Assembly (NCBI RefSeq): GCF_030845195.1
Contig: NZ_CP132543.1
Location: 3,117,501 to 3,181,500 of the forward strand
Source: Sanyastnella coralliicola
GTDB lineage: Bacteria > Bacteroidota > Bacteroidia > Flavobacteriales_D > Sanyastnellaceae
Length of the DNA: 64,000 nt
Direction: 5' to 3'
Shown here: positions 40,326-49,492 of the stretch, piece by piece
Layout: every line of letters begins with the position of its first letter
Numbering within the stretch: the stretch's first letter is position 1
The notes under the pieces: model-generated
What the model saw: the letters and a program-made list of their open reading frames with translations, nothing else
Told to the model about the DNA's origin: nothing
The model's database searches: none
Translations under genes and position numbers: made by a program

Positions 40326-43300
40326 TTGAAAAGCCTCTCCACATATCTGATCGCCTTGCTGGCTGTCTTATTGGCACCTCTTGCTGTTCAAGGTCAATTC
40401 TACACGGGTTCTCAACAAGAATTTGGGAAGAATCGCGTGCAGTATCGTGACTTCTTTTGGCAGTACTATCCAGGGGAGAATTTCGAAGTTTACTACTATC
40501 AAGGAGGCAAGGAACTCGCAGGCTACACTGTGCTTTCAGCGCAACAAAACCTCGAATCTTTGGAGACCTTGTTCGACTTTGCCTTGGAAGAGAAGATTCA
40601 AATCATTCTCTACAACAAGCAAAGCGAATTCCGTCAAAGCAATATTGGAATCACCGGGGATGAGACCTACAACATTGGAGGTTCCACACGCATCATTGGC
40701 TCCAAGATCTTCCTCTATTTCAAAGGAGACTACATTCAATTTGAACGACAACTACGCGAATCACTCGCCTTAGTACTGTTCAACCAAATGATGTTCTCCG
40801 GCGATTGGAAAGACGTCATCAAGAATTCTACGCTGTTGACTATTCCTGCATGGTATCAAGACGGGCTCTTGTCTTATGCCGCAGAACCATGGTCAGCAGA
40901 TAAGGCAGCATACATTCGCGATGGAATTCTCAGCGGAAGCTACGAGAAGTTCAACCGCTTAGAAGGTGATCAAGCCACCTATGCAGGACACGCGCTTTGG
41001 AAATACGTGGCTGATGTCTACGGTGAAAGTGTGATCCCAAACATCCTCTACATGACGAGGATTAGCCGCAGTATTGAAAGCGGTTTCCTTTTCGTACTAG
41101 GCACAAGTTTAGATACGATTACGGAAGAGTTCTTGGCTTATTACCAGCAGCAATTCGAACAAGACATGCGCCGCAAGGCCGGTCCGCAATTCGATCCACT
41201 ATTCTCGAAGAAACAGAACAAACTCAAAGACGAGTTCATGCTCTCTGATCGTGAAGGTCAGCAACTGTTCAAAGAGGAAAAGTGGAAACGCCGTATTGGG
41301 GAATTGCCTGTGAAGTGGAGAGGCAAGTACACTTACAGCGAGCTAGAATTAAGCCCGAACGGACAACAAGTCGCCTTCGTGACCAATGAGCTTGGTCAAT
41401 ACAAGATTTGGATCTACGACAAGACCACAGGAAAGAAGAAACGCATCTTGAAGCAAGACCACAAGCTCGACCGCATCGTCGATGACACCTACCCTATTCT
41501 GGCTTGGCACCCTTCAGGACAAATCCTGACTTACGTATTCGAAGATCGTGGACGTCCGTTCATAGGCAACTACAACACGATTGATAAGAAGCACACGGTC
41601 AAGGAGCTCTTCCGCATTGATAAGGTGGTAGACATGTCGTACTCACCGGATGGAAGAAAAATGATCTTCACCGGAGTGAAAGGCGGACGCTCTGACCTCT
41701 ACTTATACCAGGTGATTGGTAACAACCAAGAACAGTTGACCACAGACATCTACGATGACTTGAATCCGCAGTTCCTCGCTGATGGGAATCGAGTGATCTT
41801 CGCGAGTAACCGTCCAGATGATACGCTGCGAGTGGATGTTCCGAATGAACCATTCGAGCTTCAAACCGACATCTACATTCTCGATCTGAATTCACGAAAG
41901 CTAGAGCGTGTCACCAACTCACCTGACGTTTACGAGACGCATCCATACGCCTTTGATGACGAGCACTACACCTTCCTTGGAGAAGATGCTGGTTCGCGTA
42001 ATCGTTACATGGCCTCGATTGACAGTGTGATTTCGCGCATTGATACGGTCATTCACTACCGCTTTTTCACGGTATCGAAGCAGCTTTCTGACTTCCCGAA
42101 CCCTCCGGTAGATTATCAGTTTGACCATAAGACCGGCAATTGGCAATTGAGCTTCGTTGAAGATGGCAAGCTCGCTTATTATGAAGGCAACGGTGCACAA
42201 GAGGTTACTTCTTCGGCCCAGAGTTCTGGTAGTACGGCAACACCCGATGCTCCGAGTTCAAATCGCGCTGATGTACAGGTTTTTGAATACCGAGATGAAA
42301 AAGATCCGCAGGTCGATATCGATAACTACAAGTTCGAAGATGACCCTACCGACTTTGAATACGAGAAGGAGTCTATTCAATTAGATGAGAATACAGCTGT
42401 GGCTGAAAACGCTAGCGCGGAAGACAGCTTGGAGACACCATTCGTATTACCGAAGCCCCGGAATTACCGTCTCAACTTCGCAACTGATTACGTCTTGAGC
42501 CAGGTTGACAACACCTTCTCGAATCAGTTCTACCAGCCATTCACGGGTCCTACAACGATGTTCCCAGGAATCTCTGGTGTGATTAGACTTGGGGTAAGTG
42601 ATCTGTTCGAAGACTACAAGATCGTGGGTGGTTTCCGCTTGTCTGGTGGACTCGACAACAACGACTACGGACTTTCATTCGAAGACCTCTCTGGTAGAAT
42701 AGACAAGCGTTATGAATTCATGCGCCAATCTACGCGTCGCGTGATCAATAACCTTTCAATCGTTCAGGTACATACGCACACTTTTGAGTACGAATTAAAG
42801 TACCCGATCAACGAATTGACAAGTATCCGTGCAACGGCTATTTACCGTCAAGACCGCTCGGTATACTTGAGCACAGACCCAACAAACTTGGGTCGTCCGA
42901 ACGAATTCTTGCATAACGTTGGGGTGCGTGGTGAATACGTCTTCGACAACACCATTTCTCGCGGACTGAATCTTCGCTGGGGAACGCGTTATAAGCTTTG
43001 GGCTGAGGCCTACCTTGACGCCGAGGACCGCGTAAGCGACTTCATGGTATTCGGAGCTGACTTCAGACATTATGAGCGTATTCACCGAGATATGATTTTC
43101 GCATTCCGCGCTGCGGGAAGCACGAGTATTGGAGCTCGTCGATTGGTATACTACCTCGGTGGTGTAGACAACTGGCTATTCCAGCGCATCGACAACGATA
43201 CCCCGATTGCAGATGATCAGAATTACTTCTATCAAACGCTTGCAGCGCCAATGCGTGGTTTCTGGGTGAACGCACGAAACGGAAACAGCTTCGCTGGAAT

Positions 43301-43643
43301 CAATGCTGAAGTGCGCTGGCCGGTATTCAAGTACTTCTTGAACAAGCCGATCAAATCTGACTTCGTAGAGAACTTCCAATTTGTGCCTTTCACAGACGTC
43401 GGTTCTGCGTGGACTGGGCTCCATCCTTATTCAGATGACAACCGATTCAATCAGGTAGTCTACGAACAGAACCCGATTACTGTCACCGTAGACAACAACC
43501 GCGAACCAATTATTTGGTCGTACGGATTCGGTCTTCGTTCACGCGTTCTCGGTTACTTCGTCCGTGCTGATTGGGCATGGGGAGTTGATGATGGTATGAT
43601 TCAAGACCGCGTCTTCCACTTATCGCTCTCAATGGACTTCTAA
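40326..43643 (+). CDS. Very large exported TolB/WD40-like propeller protein with C-terminal beta-barrel-like region
   Basis: A signal peptide (residues 1-23) leads into a helical metalloprotease-like region without a visible HExxH motif (about 50-290). A TolB-type beta-propeller follows (YSELELSPNGQQVAFVTNELGQYKIWIYD, VVDMSYSPDGRKMIFTG, NPQFLADGNRVIFASNRPDDT). An acidic linker (about 640-700) comes next, and the last 380 residues look like an outer-membrane beta-barrel ending in aromatic/Phe (FHLSLSMDF). Similar proteins are widespread in Bacteroidota with no settled role. The start is a TTG at 40326. An exact 13-mer copy lies in the acidic linker (42410-42422). Confidence 0.78.
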   Translation: MKSLSTYLIALLAVLLAPLAVQGQFYTGSQQEFGKNRVQYRDFFWQYYPGENFEVYYYQGGKELAGYTVLSAQQNLESLETLFDFALEEKIQIILYNKQSEFRQSNIGITGDETYNIGGSTRIIGSKIFLYFKGDYIQFERQLRESLALVLFNQMMFSGDWKDVIKNSTLLTIPAWYQDGLLSYAAEPWSADKAAYIRDGILSGSYEKFNRLEGDQATYAGHALWKYVADVYGESVIPNILYMTRISRSIESGFLFVLGTSLDTITEEFLAYYQQQFEQDMRRKAGPQFDPLFSKKQNKLKDEFMLSDREGQQLFKEEKWKRRIGELPVKWRGKYTYSELELSPNGQQVAFVTNELGQYKIWIYDKTTGKKKRILKQDHKLDRIVDDTYPILAWHPSGQILTYVFEDRGRPFIGNYNTIDKKHTVKELFRIDKVVDMSYSPDGRKMIFTGVKGGRSDLYLYQVIGNNQEQLTTDIYDDLNPQFLADGNRVIFASNRPDDTLRVDVPNEPFELQTDIYILDLNSRKLERVTNSPDVYETHPYAFDDEHYTFLGEDAGSRNRYMASIDSVISRIDTVIHYRFFTVSKQLSDFPNPPVDYQFDHKTGNWQLSFVEDGKLAYYEGNGAQEVTSSAQSSGSTATPDAPSSNRADVQVFEYRDEKDPQVDIDNYKFEDDPTDFEYEKESIQLDENTAVAENASAEDSLETPFVLPKPRNYRLNFATDYVLSQVDNTFSNQFYQPFTGPTTMFPGISGVIRLGVSDLFEDYKIVGGFRLSGGLDNNDYGLSFEDLSGRIDKRYEFMRQSTRRVINNLSIVQVHTHTFEYELKYPINELTSIRATAIYRQDRSVYLSTDPTNLGRPNEFLHNVGVRGEYVFDNTISRGLNLRWGTRYKLWAEAYLDAEDRVSDFMVFGADFRHYERIHRDMIFAFRAAGSTSIGARRLVYYLGGVDNWLFQRIDNDTPIADDQNYFYQTLAAPMRGFWVNARNGNSFAGINAEVRWPVFKYFLNKPIKSDFVENFQFVPFTDVGSAWTGLHPYSDDNRFNQVVYEQNPITVTVDNNREPIIWSYGFGLRSRVLGYFVRADWAWGVDDGMIQDRVFHLSLSMDF
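42410..42422 (-). repeat. Iterated 13-mer, copy 7 (reverse orientation)
   Basis: CGCTAGCGCGGAA inside the large TolB-like gene, encoding Ala-Ser-Ala-Glu in a low-complexity acidic linker. Confidence 0.8.
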
Positions 43644-43689
43644 GGTCCTCTTCATAAGCACATGTTAATCGTTTCAAGTCAAGGGAGTC

Positions 43690-43697
43690 TATCTTTG
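43690..43697 (+). promoter_or_regulatory. -7 box TATCTTTG ahead of the TauE gene
   Basis: Exact TAnnTTTG match, 37 bases ahead of the ATG at 43735. Confidence 0.55.
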
Positions 43698-43734
43698 GCA
43701 AACATTCATCATCTTCGCTGTAAATGCTGAGCAA

Positions 43735-44133
43735 ATGGACATGTCGCAACTGATCATACTTATTGGAATCGGTCTTTGTGCCGGAATTCTAAGTGGATTC
43801 ATTGGAATCGGCGGTGGCGTTGTGATCGTTCCTGCCCTCATGTACTTCATGGGCATGAACCAATTAGGAGCACAAGGAACCAGCTTAGCGATCATGCTTC
43901 CACCGGTAGGTGTCTTGGCATTTATGAACTACTACAAGGCTGACCAGATGAATGTGAAATACGCGGCTGTCGTCGCCCTCACCTTCATTATTGGCGGTTA
44001 TCTCGGCTCAAAAGTCGCCCTGAAGATCAACCCGAATATTGTTCGATTCATCTTCGGAATCCTTATGCTTTACGTTTCAGCTCGTTTGATTTGGTCATCG
44101 GTATTTAAACTGTTCATCAACAATGGAGAGTAA
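43735..44133 (+). CDS. Half-length TauE/SafE-family (TSUP) membrane protein
   Basis: The protein (132 aa) has four hydrophobic segments and the TSUP glycine motif GFIGIGGGVVIVPAL near the N-terminus. Full TSUP transporters of about 250 residues have two such repeats; this is one repeat, as in other short Bacteroidota members, and would need to dimerise. The family exports sulfite, sulfonates or related anions; the substrate here is unknown. ATGs at 43735 and 43741 are both possible. It overlaps the M20 peptidase gene by 11 nt. Confidence 0.82.
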   Translation: MDMSQLIILIGIGLCAGILSGFIGIGGGVVIVPALMYFMGMNQLGAQGTSLAIMLPPVGVLAFMNYYKADQMNVKYAAVVALTFIIGGYLGSKVALKINPNIVRFIFGILMLYVSARLIWSSVFKLFINNGE

Positions 44134-45301
44134 GCGTATTAAAGACATTGCAGCGCGCATTGCGCCTGAGTTGATCGAGATTCGCCAGCATCTTCATCAG
44201 CATCCTGAGTTGAGCTTTAAAGAAGAGCAGACTTCGGCTTTTGTCAAGTCTAAACTCGCTGATCGCGGAATTGCTTTTGATGACGGCTACGCCGGAACGG
44301 GCATTGTAGCGAAGGTCAAAGGGAAAGCTGGAGGCAAACAATTCGCACTTCGTGGCGACATGGACGCCCTTCCCATTCAAGAGGTGAATGACGTAGCATA
44401 TCGCTCAACCAATCCGGGTGTCATGCACGCTTGTGGTCACGACGTGCATACTTCATGTGCCTTAGGAGCTGCCTTCATTTTGCATGAACTAAGAGATGAA
44501 TGGGCTGGTGAGGCTCACATCGTTTTCCAACCAGGAGAAGAAGTGCTACCTGGAGGAGCAAGTTTGATGATCAAAGAAGGAGCGCTTTCTAACGAACTTC
44601 AAGGAATCGTTGGTCAACACGTCTTCCCAGAACTAGAAGCCGGAAAAGTAGGATTCAGAAGCGGCATGTACATGGCGAGCTGCGACGAACTCTATTTCAC
44701 GGTCAAAGGAAAAGGTGGTCACGGTGCCTTGCCGCATAAGAACAATGACCCTGTTTATGCAACAGCCCAAATGGTGGTTGCGCTTCAGCAAATTGCCAGT
44801 CGGAATGCTCCGCCTGAAGTCCCAACGGTCCTCTCCATTGGTCGCATTATCGCTGAAGGAGCGACGAATGTGATCCCCAACGAAGTACAAGTAGCTGGAA
44901 CCTTCAGAACCTTGGATGAAGAATGGAGAAGTAAAGCTCATGGACTCATTGAACAGGTAGCCAAAAGCACCTGTGCAGCCAACGGTGTAGAAGTAGAGGT
45001 CGACATTCGAAAAGGATACCCTTTTTTGATCAACCAACCCGACCTCACAGCTAGAGCGAAAAAAGCAGCAGAAGATTACTTGGGCTCAGAGAACGTCATT
45101 GACCTCGACCTACGCATGACTGCTGAAGACTTTGCCTACTACAGCCAGCACATGGCCGGTTGTTTCTACAGACTAGGTACTGCTTCCGCCAACGGCGAAA
45201 ATAGATCAGCAGTGCACACGCCAACATTCAACATCGATGAATCGGCGATTGCAGTAGGAACAGGATTAATGGCTTGGATCGCGCTAACTGAGCTTAGTTA
45301 G
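44123..45301 (+). CDS. M20-family amidohydrolase / aminoacylase-like metallopeptidase
   Basis: Metal ligands are visible in RGDMDALPI, MHACGHDVHT, FQPGEEVLPGG and a late His in AVHTPTFNIDE, with the dimerisation lid domain between (GKGGHGALPHKNNDP). The length of 392 residues and the His-rich start (HQHPELSFKE) fit the IAA-amino-acid hydrolase/N-acyl-amino-acid hydrolase branch. It is cytosolic. It is coupled to the upstream TauE gene and overlaps the convergent recQ by 8 nt. Confidence 0.92.
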   Translation: MESKRIKDIAARIAPELIEIRQHLHQHPELSFKEEQTSAFVKSKLADRGIAFDDGYAGTGIVAKVKGKAGGKQFALRGDMDALPIQEVNDVAYRSTNPGVMHACGHDVHTSCALGAAFILHELRDEWAGEAHIVFQPGEEVLPGGASLMIKEGALSNELQGIVGQHVFPELEAGKVGFRSGMYMASCDELYFTVKGKGGHGALPHKNNDPVYATAQMVVALQQIASRNAPPEVPTVLSIGRIIAEGATNVIPNEVQVAGTFRTLDEEWRSKAHGLIEQVAKSTCAANGVEVEVDIRKGYPFLINQPDLTARAKKAAEDYLGSENVIDLDLRMTAEDFAYYSQHMAGCFYRLGTASANGENRSAVHTPTFNIDESAIAVGTGLMAWIALTELS

Positions 45302-47495
45302 CCACCTCACTCATAAACTTGATACGCATTAGGCGAAGTTCTTCCTCAGTGAAGTCATCTTCGAACTCCTCGGTAGCTTCCTCTAACGAGTCAGATTCTG
45401 CTTCCATGAAGTATTCGTAGATGTCTGCTTGAGAATCTTCATCTAGGATATCATTCAAGTAGTAGTCGATGTTCACCTTCGTTCCAGAAGCAACAATACG
45501 CTCTAGATCTTCGATGAGTTCATTCAACTCCTTCCCTACACCTTTCGCAATGTCATCCAGTGGAAGCTTGCGATCGATGTTCTGAATGATGTGGACTTTC
45601 GAACCACTCTTCTTCACCACAGACTTCACCACCATGTCTTGCGGACGATCGATGTTGTTGTCTTCAACATAACTCTTAATCAAGGAGATGAACGGCTGGC
45701 CAAACTTCATGGCTTTACCTCGACCTACCCCACTGATCATGGTTAGTTCGTCAATCGACGTTGGGTAATGTGTGGCGATCTCTTCCAACGAAGTGTCTTG
45801 GAAGATCACGTATGGTGGAAGGTTCTTCGCTTTTGATTGCTTCTTGCGTTCGTCTTTCAACATGCGTAGAAGCGTCTGATCCATGGCTCCGGAGCCCGCT
45901 TGACGTGTATTGGAAACAACTGCATCCTTATCGTCAACATCAGAGAAATCACGTTCCGCAATCAACGTCACACTGTGTGGATTGGCCATGAACTCCTCTC
46001 CTTTCGGAGTGACTTTCAATACCCCGTAAGACTCGATCTCTTTTCGCAAGTAGCCCATGACAACAGCTTGTCGCCCTACTGCATTCCAGAACTTTTCGTC
46101 TTTCTCCTCACCTGCTTTCCAGAACTCTGAGCTACTCGCTCGGTAAGTATCTGTTTCCGCAGATTCATGTCCGGTTAAGACGTTTGTGATGTATCTCCCT
46201 TTGTGGATCTCGTCGCATCCTTTCACTGCTTTGAGGTAAAGCTCAAGGAATGGCTTCCCTTCGTAGCGCTCTTTTGGATAGCGACTATTGTCGTCCATCT
46301 CTGCTCCTGGTCCGTTCACCTCATCAAACTCTTCACCGAAATAGTGAAGGATGAATTTGCGACGAGACATCGAAGTTTCCGCGTACGCGACTACTTCTTG
46401 GATGAGTTGAAGTCCGACTTCTTGCTCTGCCACTGGTTTCCCTTGAAGGAACTTGGCGAGCTTTTCAATGTCTTTATAGCTGTAGAATGCGATGCACACC
46501 CCTTCTCCGCCGTCACGTCCGGCTCTACCCGTTTCCTGGTAGTAGCTTTCCAGCGACTTCGGCATGTCGTAGTGAATCACGAAGCGTACATCCGGCTTAT
46601 CGATTCCCATACCGAAGGCAATCGTGGCCACGATCACATCCACATCTTGCATGAGGAATTGGTCTTGACCGCTTGAACGTTGATTGGCATCCATACCTGC
46701 GTGGTATGGGAGTGCCTTGATACCGTTCACCTGAAGCATTTGTGCCAGTTCTTCTACTTTCTTTCGAGAAAGGCAGTAGATGATTCCGCTTTTCCCTTCG
46801 TGATTGCGGATGTACTGGATGATTTGCTTGACGGCATCTTTCTTAGGGCGTACCTCATAAAAAAGGTTTGGTCGATTGAAGGAGCTCTTGTACACCTTCG
46901 CATCGACCATTCCTAAGTTCTTTTGAATATCCTGTTGCACCTTCGGAGTTGCAGTGGCGGTGAGGGCAATCACCGGTACATCTGCAATTTCTCGAATGAT
47001 GGGTTTGAGGCGTCGGTATTCCGGTCTGAAGTCATGACCCCACTCTGAAATACAGTGGGCTTCGTCAATGGCGACAAACGAAATGGTTACCGTGCGCAGG
47101 AAGTCAATATTATCTTGCTTCGTAAGTGACTCAGGCGCCACATAAAGCAGTTTTGTTCGTCCTTCTGTCAAGTCATTTTTGACTCGGGCGATCTCACTTT
47201 TATTGAGTGAAGAGTTGAGGAAATGGGCTACTCCCTCGTCTTCTGAGAATCCGCGAATCGCGTCTACCTGATTCTTCATCAGTGCGATAAGAGGAGAAAC
47301 TACGATAGCAGTTCCTTCGCTCATCAGGGCCGGTAATTGGTAGCATAAGCTTTTACCTCCGCCCGTAGGCATGATTACAAAGGTGTCGTGGCCGGCGAGC
47401 AGGCTATGAATTACTTTTTCCTGGTCACCCTTGAACCCACTGAACCCGAAGAACTTTTTGAGCGCGTCTTTCGGCTCAAGTTCCATTGTGGTCAT
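45294..47495 (-). CDS. recQ: ATP-dependent DNA helicase RecQ
   Basis: The helicase motifs are present: motif I MPTGGGKSLCYQLPAL, motif II IDEAHCISEWGHDFRPEY, motif III LTATATPKVQ, motif VI YYQETGRAGRDG. A RecQ-C-terminal winged helix and an HRDC domain (about 560-630) follow, and then an acidic tail. The zinc-binding part that follows motif VI lacks the usual four cysteines (SRRKFILHYFGEEFDE and DMDD-like residues stand there). RecQ unwinds DNA during recombination and fork repair. The start region overlaps the promoter zone of the divergent kpsF gene. Confidence 0.95.
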   Translation of the reverse strand: MTTMELEPKDALKKFFGFSGFKGDQEKVIHSLLAGHDTFVIMPTGGGKSLCYQLPALMSEGTAIVVSPLIALMKNQVDAIRGFSEDEGVAHFLNSSLNKSEIARVKNDLTEGRTKLLYVAPESLTKQDNIDFLRTVTISFVAIDEAHCISEWGHDFRPEYRRLKPIIREIADVPVIALTATATPKVQQDIQKNLGMVDAKVYKSSFNRPNLFYEVRPKKDAVKQIIQYIRNHEGKSGIIYCLSRKKVEELAQMLQVNGIKALPYHAGMDANQRSSGQDQFLMQDVDVIVATIAFGMGIDKPDVRFVIHYDMPKSLESYYQETGRAGRDGGEGVCIAFYSYKDIEKLAKFLQGKPVAEQEVGLQLIQEVVAYAETSMSRRKFILHYFGEEFDEVNGPGAEMDDNSRYPKERYEGKPFLELYLKAVKGCDEIHKGRYITNVLTGHESAETDTYRASSSEFWKAGEEKDEKFWNAVGRQAVVMGYLRKEIESYGVLKVTPKGEEFMANPHSVTLIAERDFSDVDDKDAVVSNTRQAGSGAMDQTLLRMLKDERKKQSKAKNLPPYVIFQDTSLEEIATHYPTSIDELTMISGVGRGKAMKFGQPFISLIKSYVEDNNIDRPQDMVVKSVVKKSGSKVHIIQNIDRKLPLDDIAKGVGKELNELIEDLERIVASGTKVNIDYYLNDILDEDSQADIYEYFMEAESDSLEEATEEFEDDFTEEELRLMRIKFMSEVAN

Positions 47496-47505
47496 CTGAT
47501 TTTTC

Positions 47506-47513
47506 TACTTTTG
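47506..47513 (+). promoter_or_regulatory. -7 box TACTTTTG of kpsF
   Basis: Exact TAnnTTTG match with a TTG 17 bp upstream as a possible -33 element; the untranslated leader to the preferred start would be about 70 nt. Confidence 0.5.
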
Positions 47514-47585
47514 CTATGTTAAATATAACGATTCTTTTCCTTGCAGAACGGGGAAAAACAGCGTTTCTGTCATTCATACCCGACC

Positions 47586-48551
47586 TTGAAAAATCACACG
47601 TCAATTACATCCTCTGCGAGAAAGACCCTACTTCTTGAAGCAGAAGCAGTAAGCGGACTTACAGCTTACATCAACGAAGCGTTCACGGAAGTCGTGAATT
47701 TGATCCTCTCTTCCCCGGGAAGGGTGGTGTTCACCGGAATAGGTAAGAGCGCAAATATCGCGAATAAGCTGGTAGCAACCTTCAATTCTACTGGAACACC
47801 CGCATTATTTATGCACGCAGCCGATGCCATCCATGGCGACCTCGGTATCGTGCAACCGGATGATGTGGTGATCTGCATTTCAAAAAGTGGAAACTCTCCG
47901 GAGATCAAAGCACTCGTCCCACTCGTAAAATCGATGGGAAACACCTTGATTGGAATGGTCGGGAATCTTGATTCGTTCTTAGCTCAACGTGCTGACCATA
48001 TCGTCAACACTACGGTAGACAAAGAAGCTTGTCCGAACAACCTCGCACCAACCACCAGTACCACAGCACAGCTCGCGATGGGAGACGCTATCGCAGTGGC
48101 CCTGATGGAAGAGCGCGGGTTCACGGCGAATGATTTTGCTCAATACCACCCTGGAGGAGCACTCGGAAAACGTCTGTACACAACGGTAGCGGATGTGATG
48201 TCAAAGGAAGAACCACCAGTGGTTAGTCCACAAACACCCGTGCGGGAAGTCATCATCGAGATTTCAGAGAAGCGATTAGGCGCTACTGCCGTAGTTGAAG
48301 GAGACGAGCTTCTAGGTATCGTAACTGACGGGGATGTACGACGCATGCTGCAAAAAGACCTTGATCTCAAGACCACGCTGGCTGCTGACATTATGAGTCG
48401 TTCACCGAAGACACTCGCGCATGACCAGCTTGCGGTTGATGCTTTCCACATGATGGAAGCAAATAGCATCACACAAGTCTTGGTTGTAGAGGACGGAAAA
48501 TACAAAGGCATCGTACATTTGCACGACATTCTGAGAGAAGGAATTTTCTGA
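47586..48551 (+). CDS. kpsF: Arabinose-5-phosphate isomerase (KpsF/GutQ family)
   Basis: The enzyme interconverts ribulose-5-phosphate and arabinose-5-phosphate, the first step toward KDO for lipopolysaccharide. A SIS domain (about 25-170) holds GIGKSANIANKLVATFNSTGTPALFMHAADAIHGDLG and ISKSGNSPEIK. Two CBS domains follow (about 200-320). No ATG is available; a TTG at 47586 (MKNHTSITSSARKTLLLEAEAV) matches the family N-terminus better than the TTG at 47541. TatC follows after 7 nt. Confidence 0.93.
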   Translation: MKNHTSITSSARKTLLLEAEAVSGLTAYINEAFTEVVNLILSSPGRVVFTGIGKSANIANKLVATFNSTGTPALFMHAADAIHGDLGIVQPDDVVICISKSGNSPEIKALVPLVKSMGNTLIGMVGNLDSFLAQRADHIVNTTVDKEACPNNLAPTTSTTAQLAMGDAIAVALMEERGFTANDFAQYHPGGALGKRLYTTVADVMSKEEPPVVSPQTPVREVIIEISEKRLGATAVVEGDELLGIVTDGDVRRMLQKDLDLKTTLAADIMSRSPKTLAHDQLAVDAFHMMEANSITQVLVVEDGKYKGIVHLHDILREGIF

Positions 48552-48558
48552 TCGCACC

Positions 48559-49377
48559 ATGAGCGAAGACAAAAATGACATGAGTTTCCTCGAGCACCTC
48601 GAGGAGTTACGATTTAGACTGATGCGCTCGGTGATCGCCATTTTCGTGATTGCGATCGTCTTCTTCATCTTCAAAGATTTTGTCTTCGATGAGATCATCT
48701 TTGGCCCAAGACAACTAGACTTTCCATCTTTTCGAGCTTGGTGCAAACTATCTGACCTTCTCGGACTCGGAGAGCGCCTTTGCGTTAAATCCATTGATTA
48801 TAAGATCATCAACACCACGATGCTCGGGAAATTTACAGCGCATATTATGGTGTCGTTGATTGGTGGATTTATTACTGCCTTCCCTTATGTTTTCTGGGAG
48901 TTCTGGCGATTCATCAAACCGGGATTACGCCAAACAGAGTCATCAGCAGTTCGTGGAGTTGTGTTCTACACAGCCCTCCTGTTTTTCAGCGGTGTACTCT
49001 TCGGATACTATGGAATTGTCCCTCTTTCGCTCCAATTCCTCGGAAACTACAAGCTTGCTGATGTAGAATCTACGATCACCATCATGTCGTACATGAAGCT
49101 GGTGGCATCAATCACCCTGGCTACCGGAATCATCTTCCAGTTGCCGATTGCTGTGTACTTCCTATCGAAGGCTGGAATTGTGACACCGGAACTATTGAAG
49201 AAGTTCCGCAGGCACGCGCTGGTAGCGGTACTTGTGCTTTCAGCTATTATCACACCTCCTGACCTCACAAGCCAAATCCTGGTAGCGATGCCAGTCTTGG
49301 TGCTCTACGAGTTGAGTATTGTGATTTCTCGTCGGGTTTGGAAAAAGGCCCGCGAACGCGATCAGGAATTCGCGTAG
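48559..49377 (+). CDS. tatC: Twin-arginine translocase subunit TatC
   Basis: TatC is the receptor core of the Tat pathway, which exports folded proteins carrying a twin-arginine signal. The protein starts MSEDKNDMSFLEHLEELRFRLM, the family hallmark, and contains GGFITAFPYVFWEFWRFIKPGL and the late SAIITPPDLTSQ. It has six predicted membrane spans. A loop of about 45 residues after the first span (LDFPSFRAWCKLSDLLG) is typical of Bacteroidota TatC. No tatA/tatB gene lies in the window. Confidence 0.96.
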   Translation: MSEDKNDMSFLEHLEELRFRLMRSVIAIFVIAIVFFIFKDFVFDEIIFGPRQLDFPSFRAWCKLSDLLGLGERLCVKSIDYKIINTTMLGKFTAHIMVSLIGGFITAFPYVFWEFWRFIKPGLRQTESSAVRGVVFYTALLFFSGVLFGYYGIVPLSLQFLGNYKLADVESTITIMSYMKLVASITLATGIIFQLPIAVYFLSKAGIVTPELLKKFRRHALVAVLVLSAIITPPDLTSQILVAMPVLVLYELSIVISRRVWKKARERDQEFA

Positions 49378-49460
49378 CAATTTGACTTTTACGGCATTTA
49401 ACACACCGATTTCGTTGGTAAGTGCGTTCTTTACTTGTGAACCAAAGCAAGGGAATCTCG

Positions 49461-49468
49461 TACATTCG
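49461..49468 (+). promoter_or_regulatory. Candidate -7 box TACATTCG of the DUF5686 gene
   Basis: One mismatch from TAnnTTTG, 24 bases ahead of the ATG at 49493, in a 115-bp gap after tatC. Confidence 0.35.
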
Positions 49469-49492
49469 TTATAAGACGAGGTTACTAGCCTA

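Noticed and set aside
46203-46676. Open frame of 157 codons antisense to recQ
   Set aside because: RecQ helicase motifs cover the other strand; the antisense product is not protein-like and has no start context.
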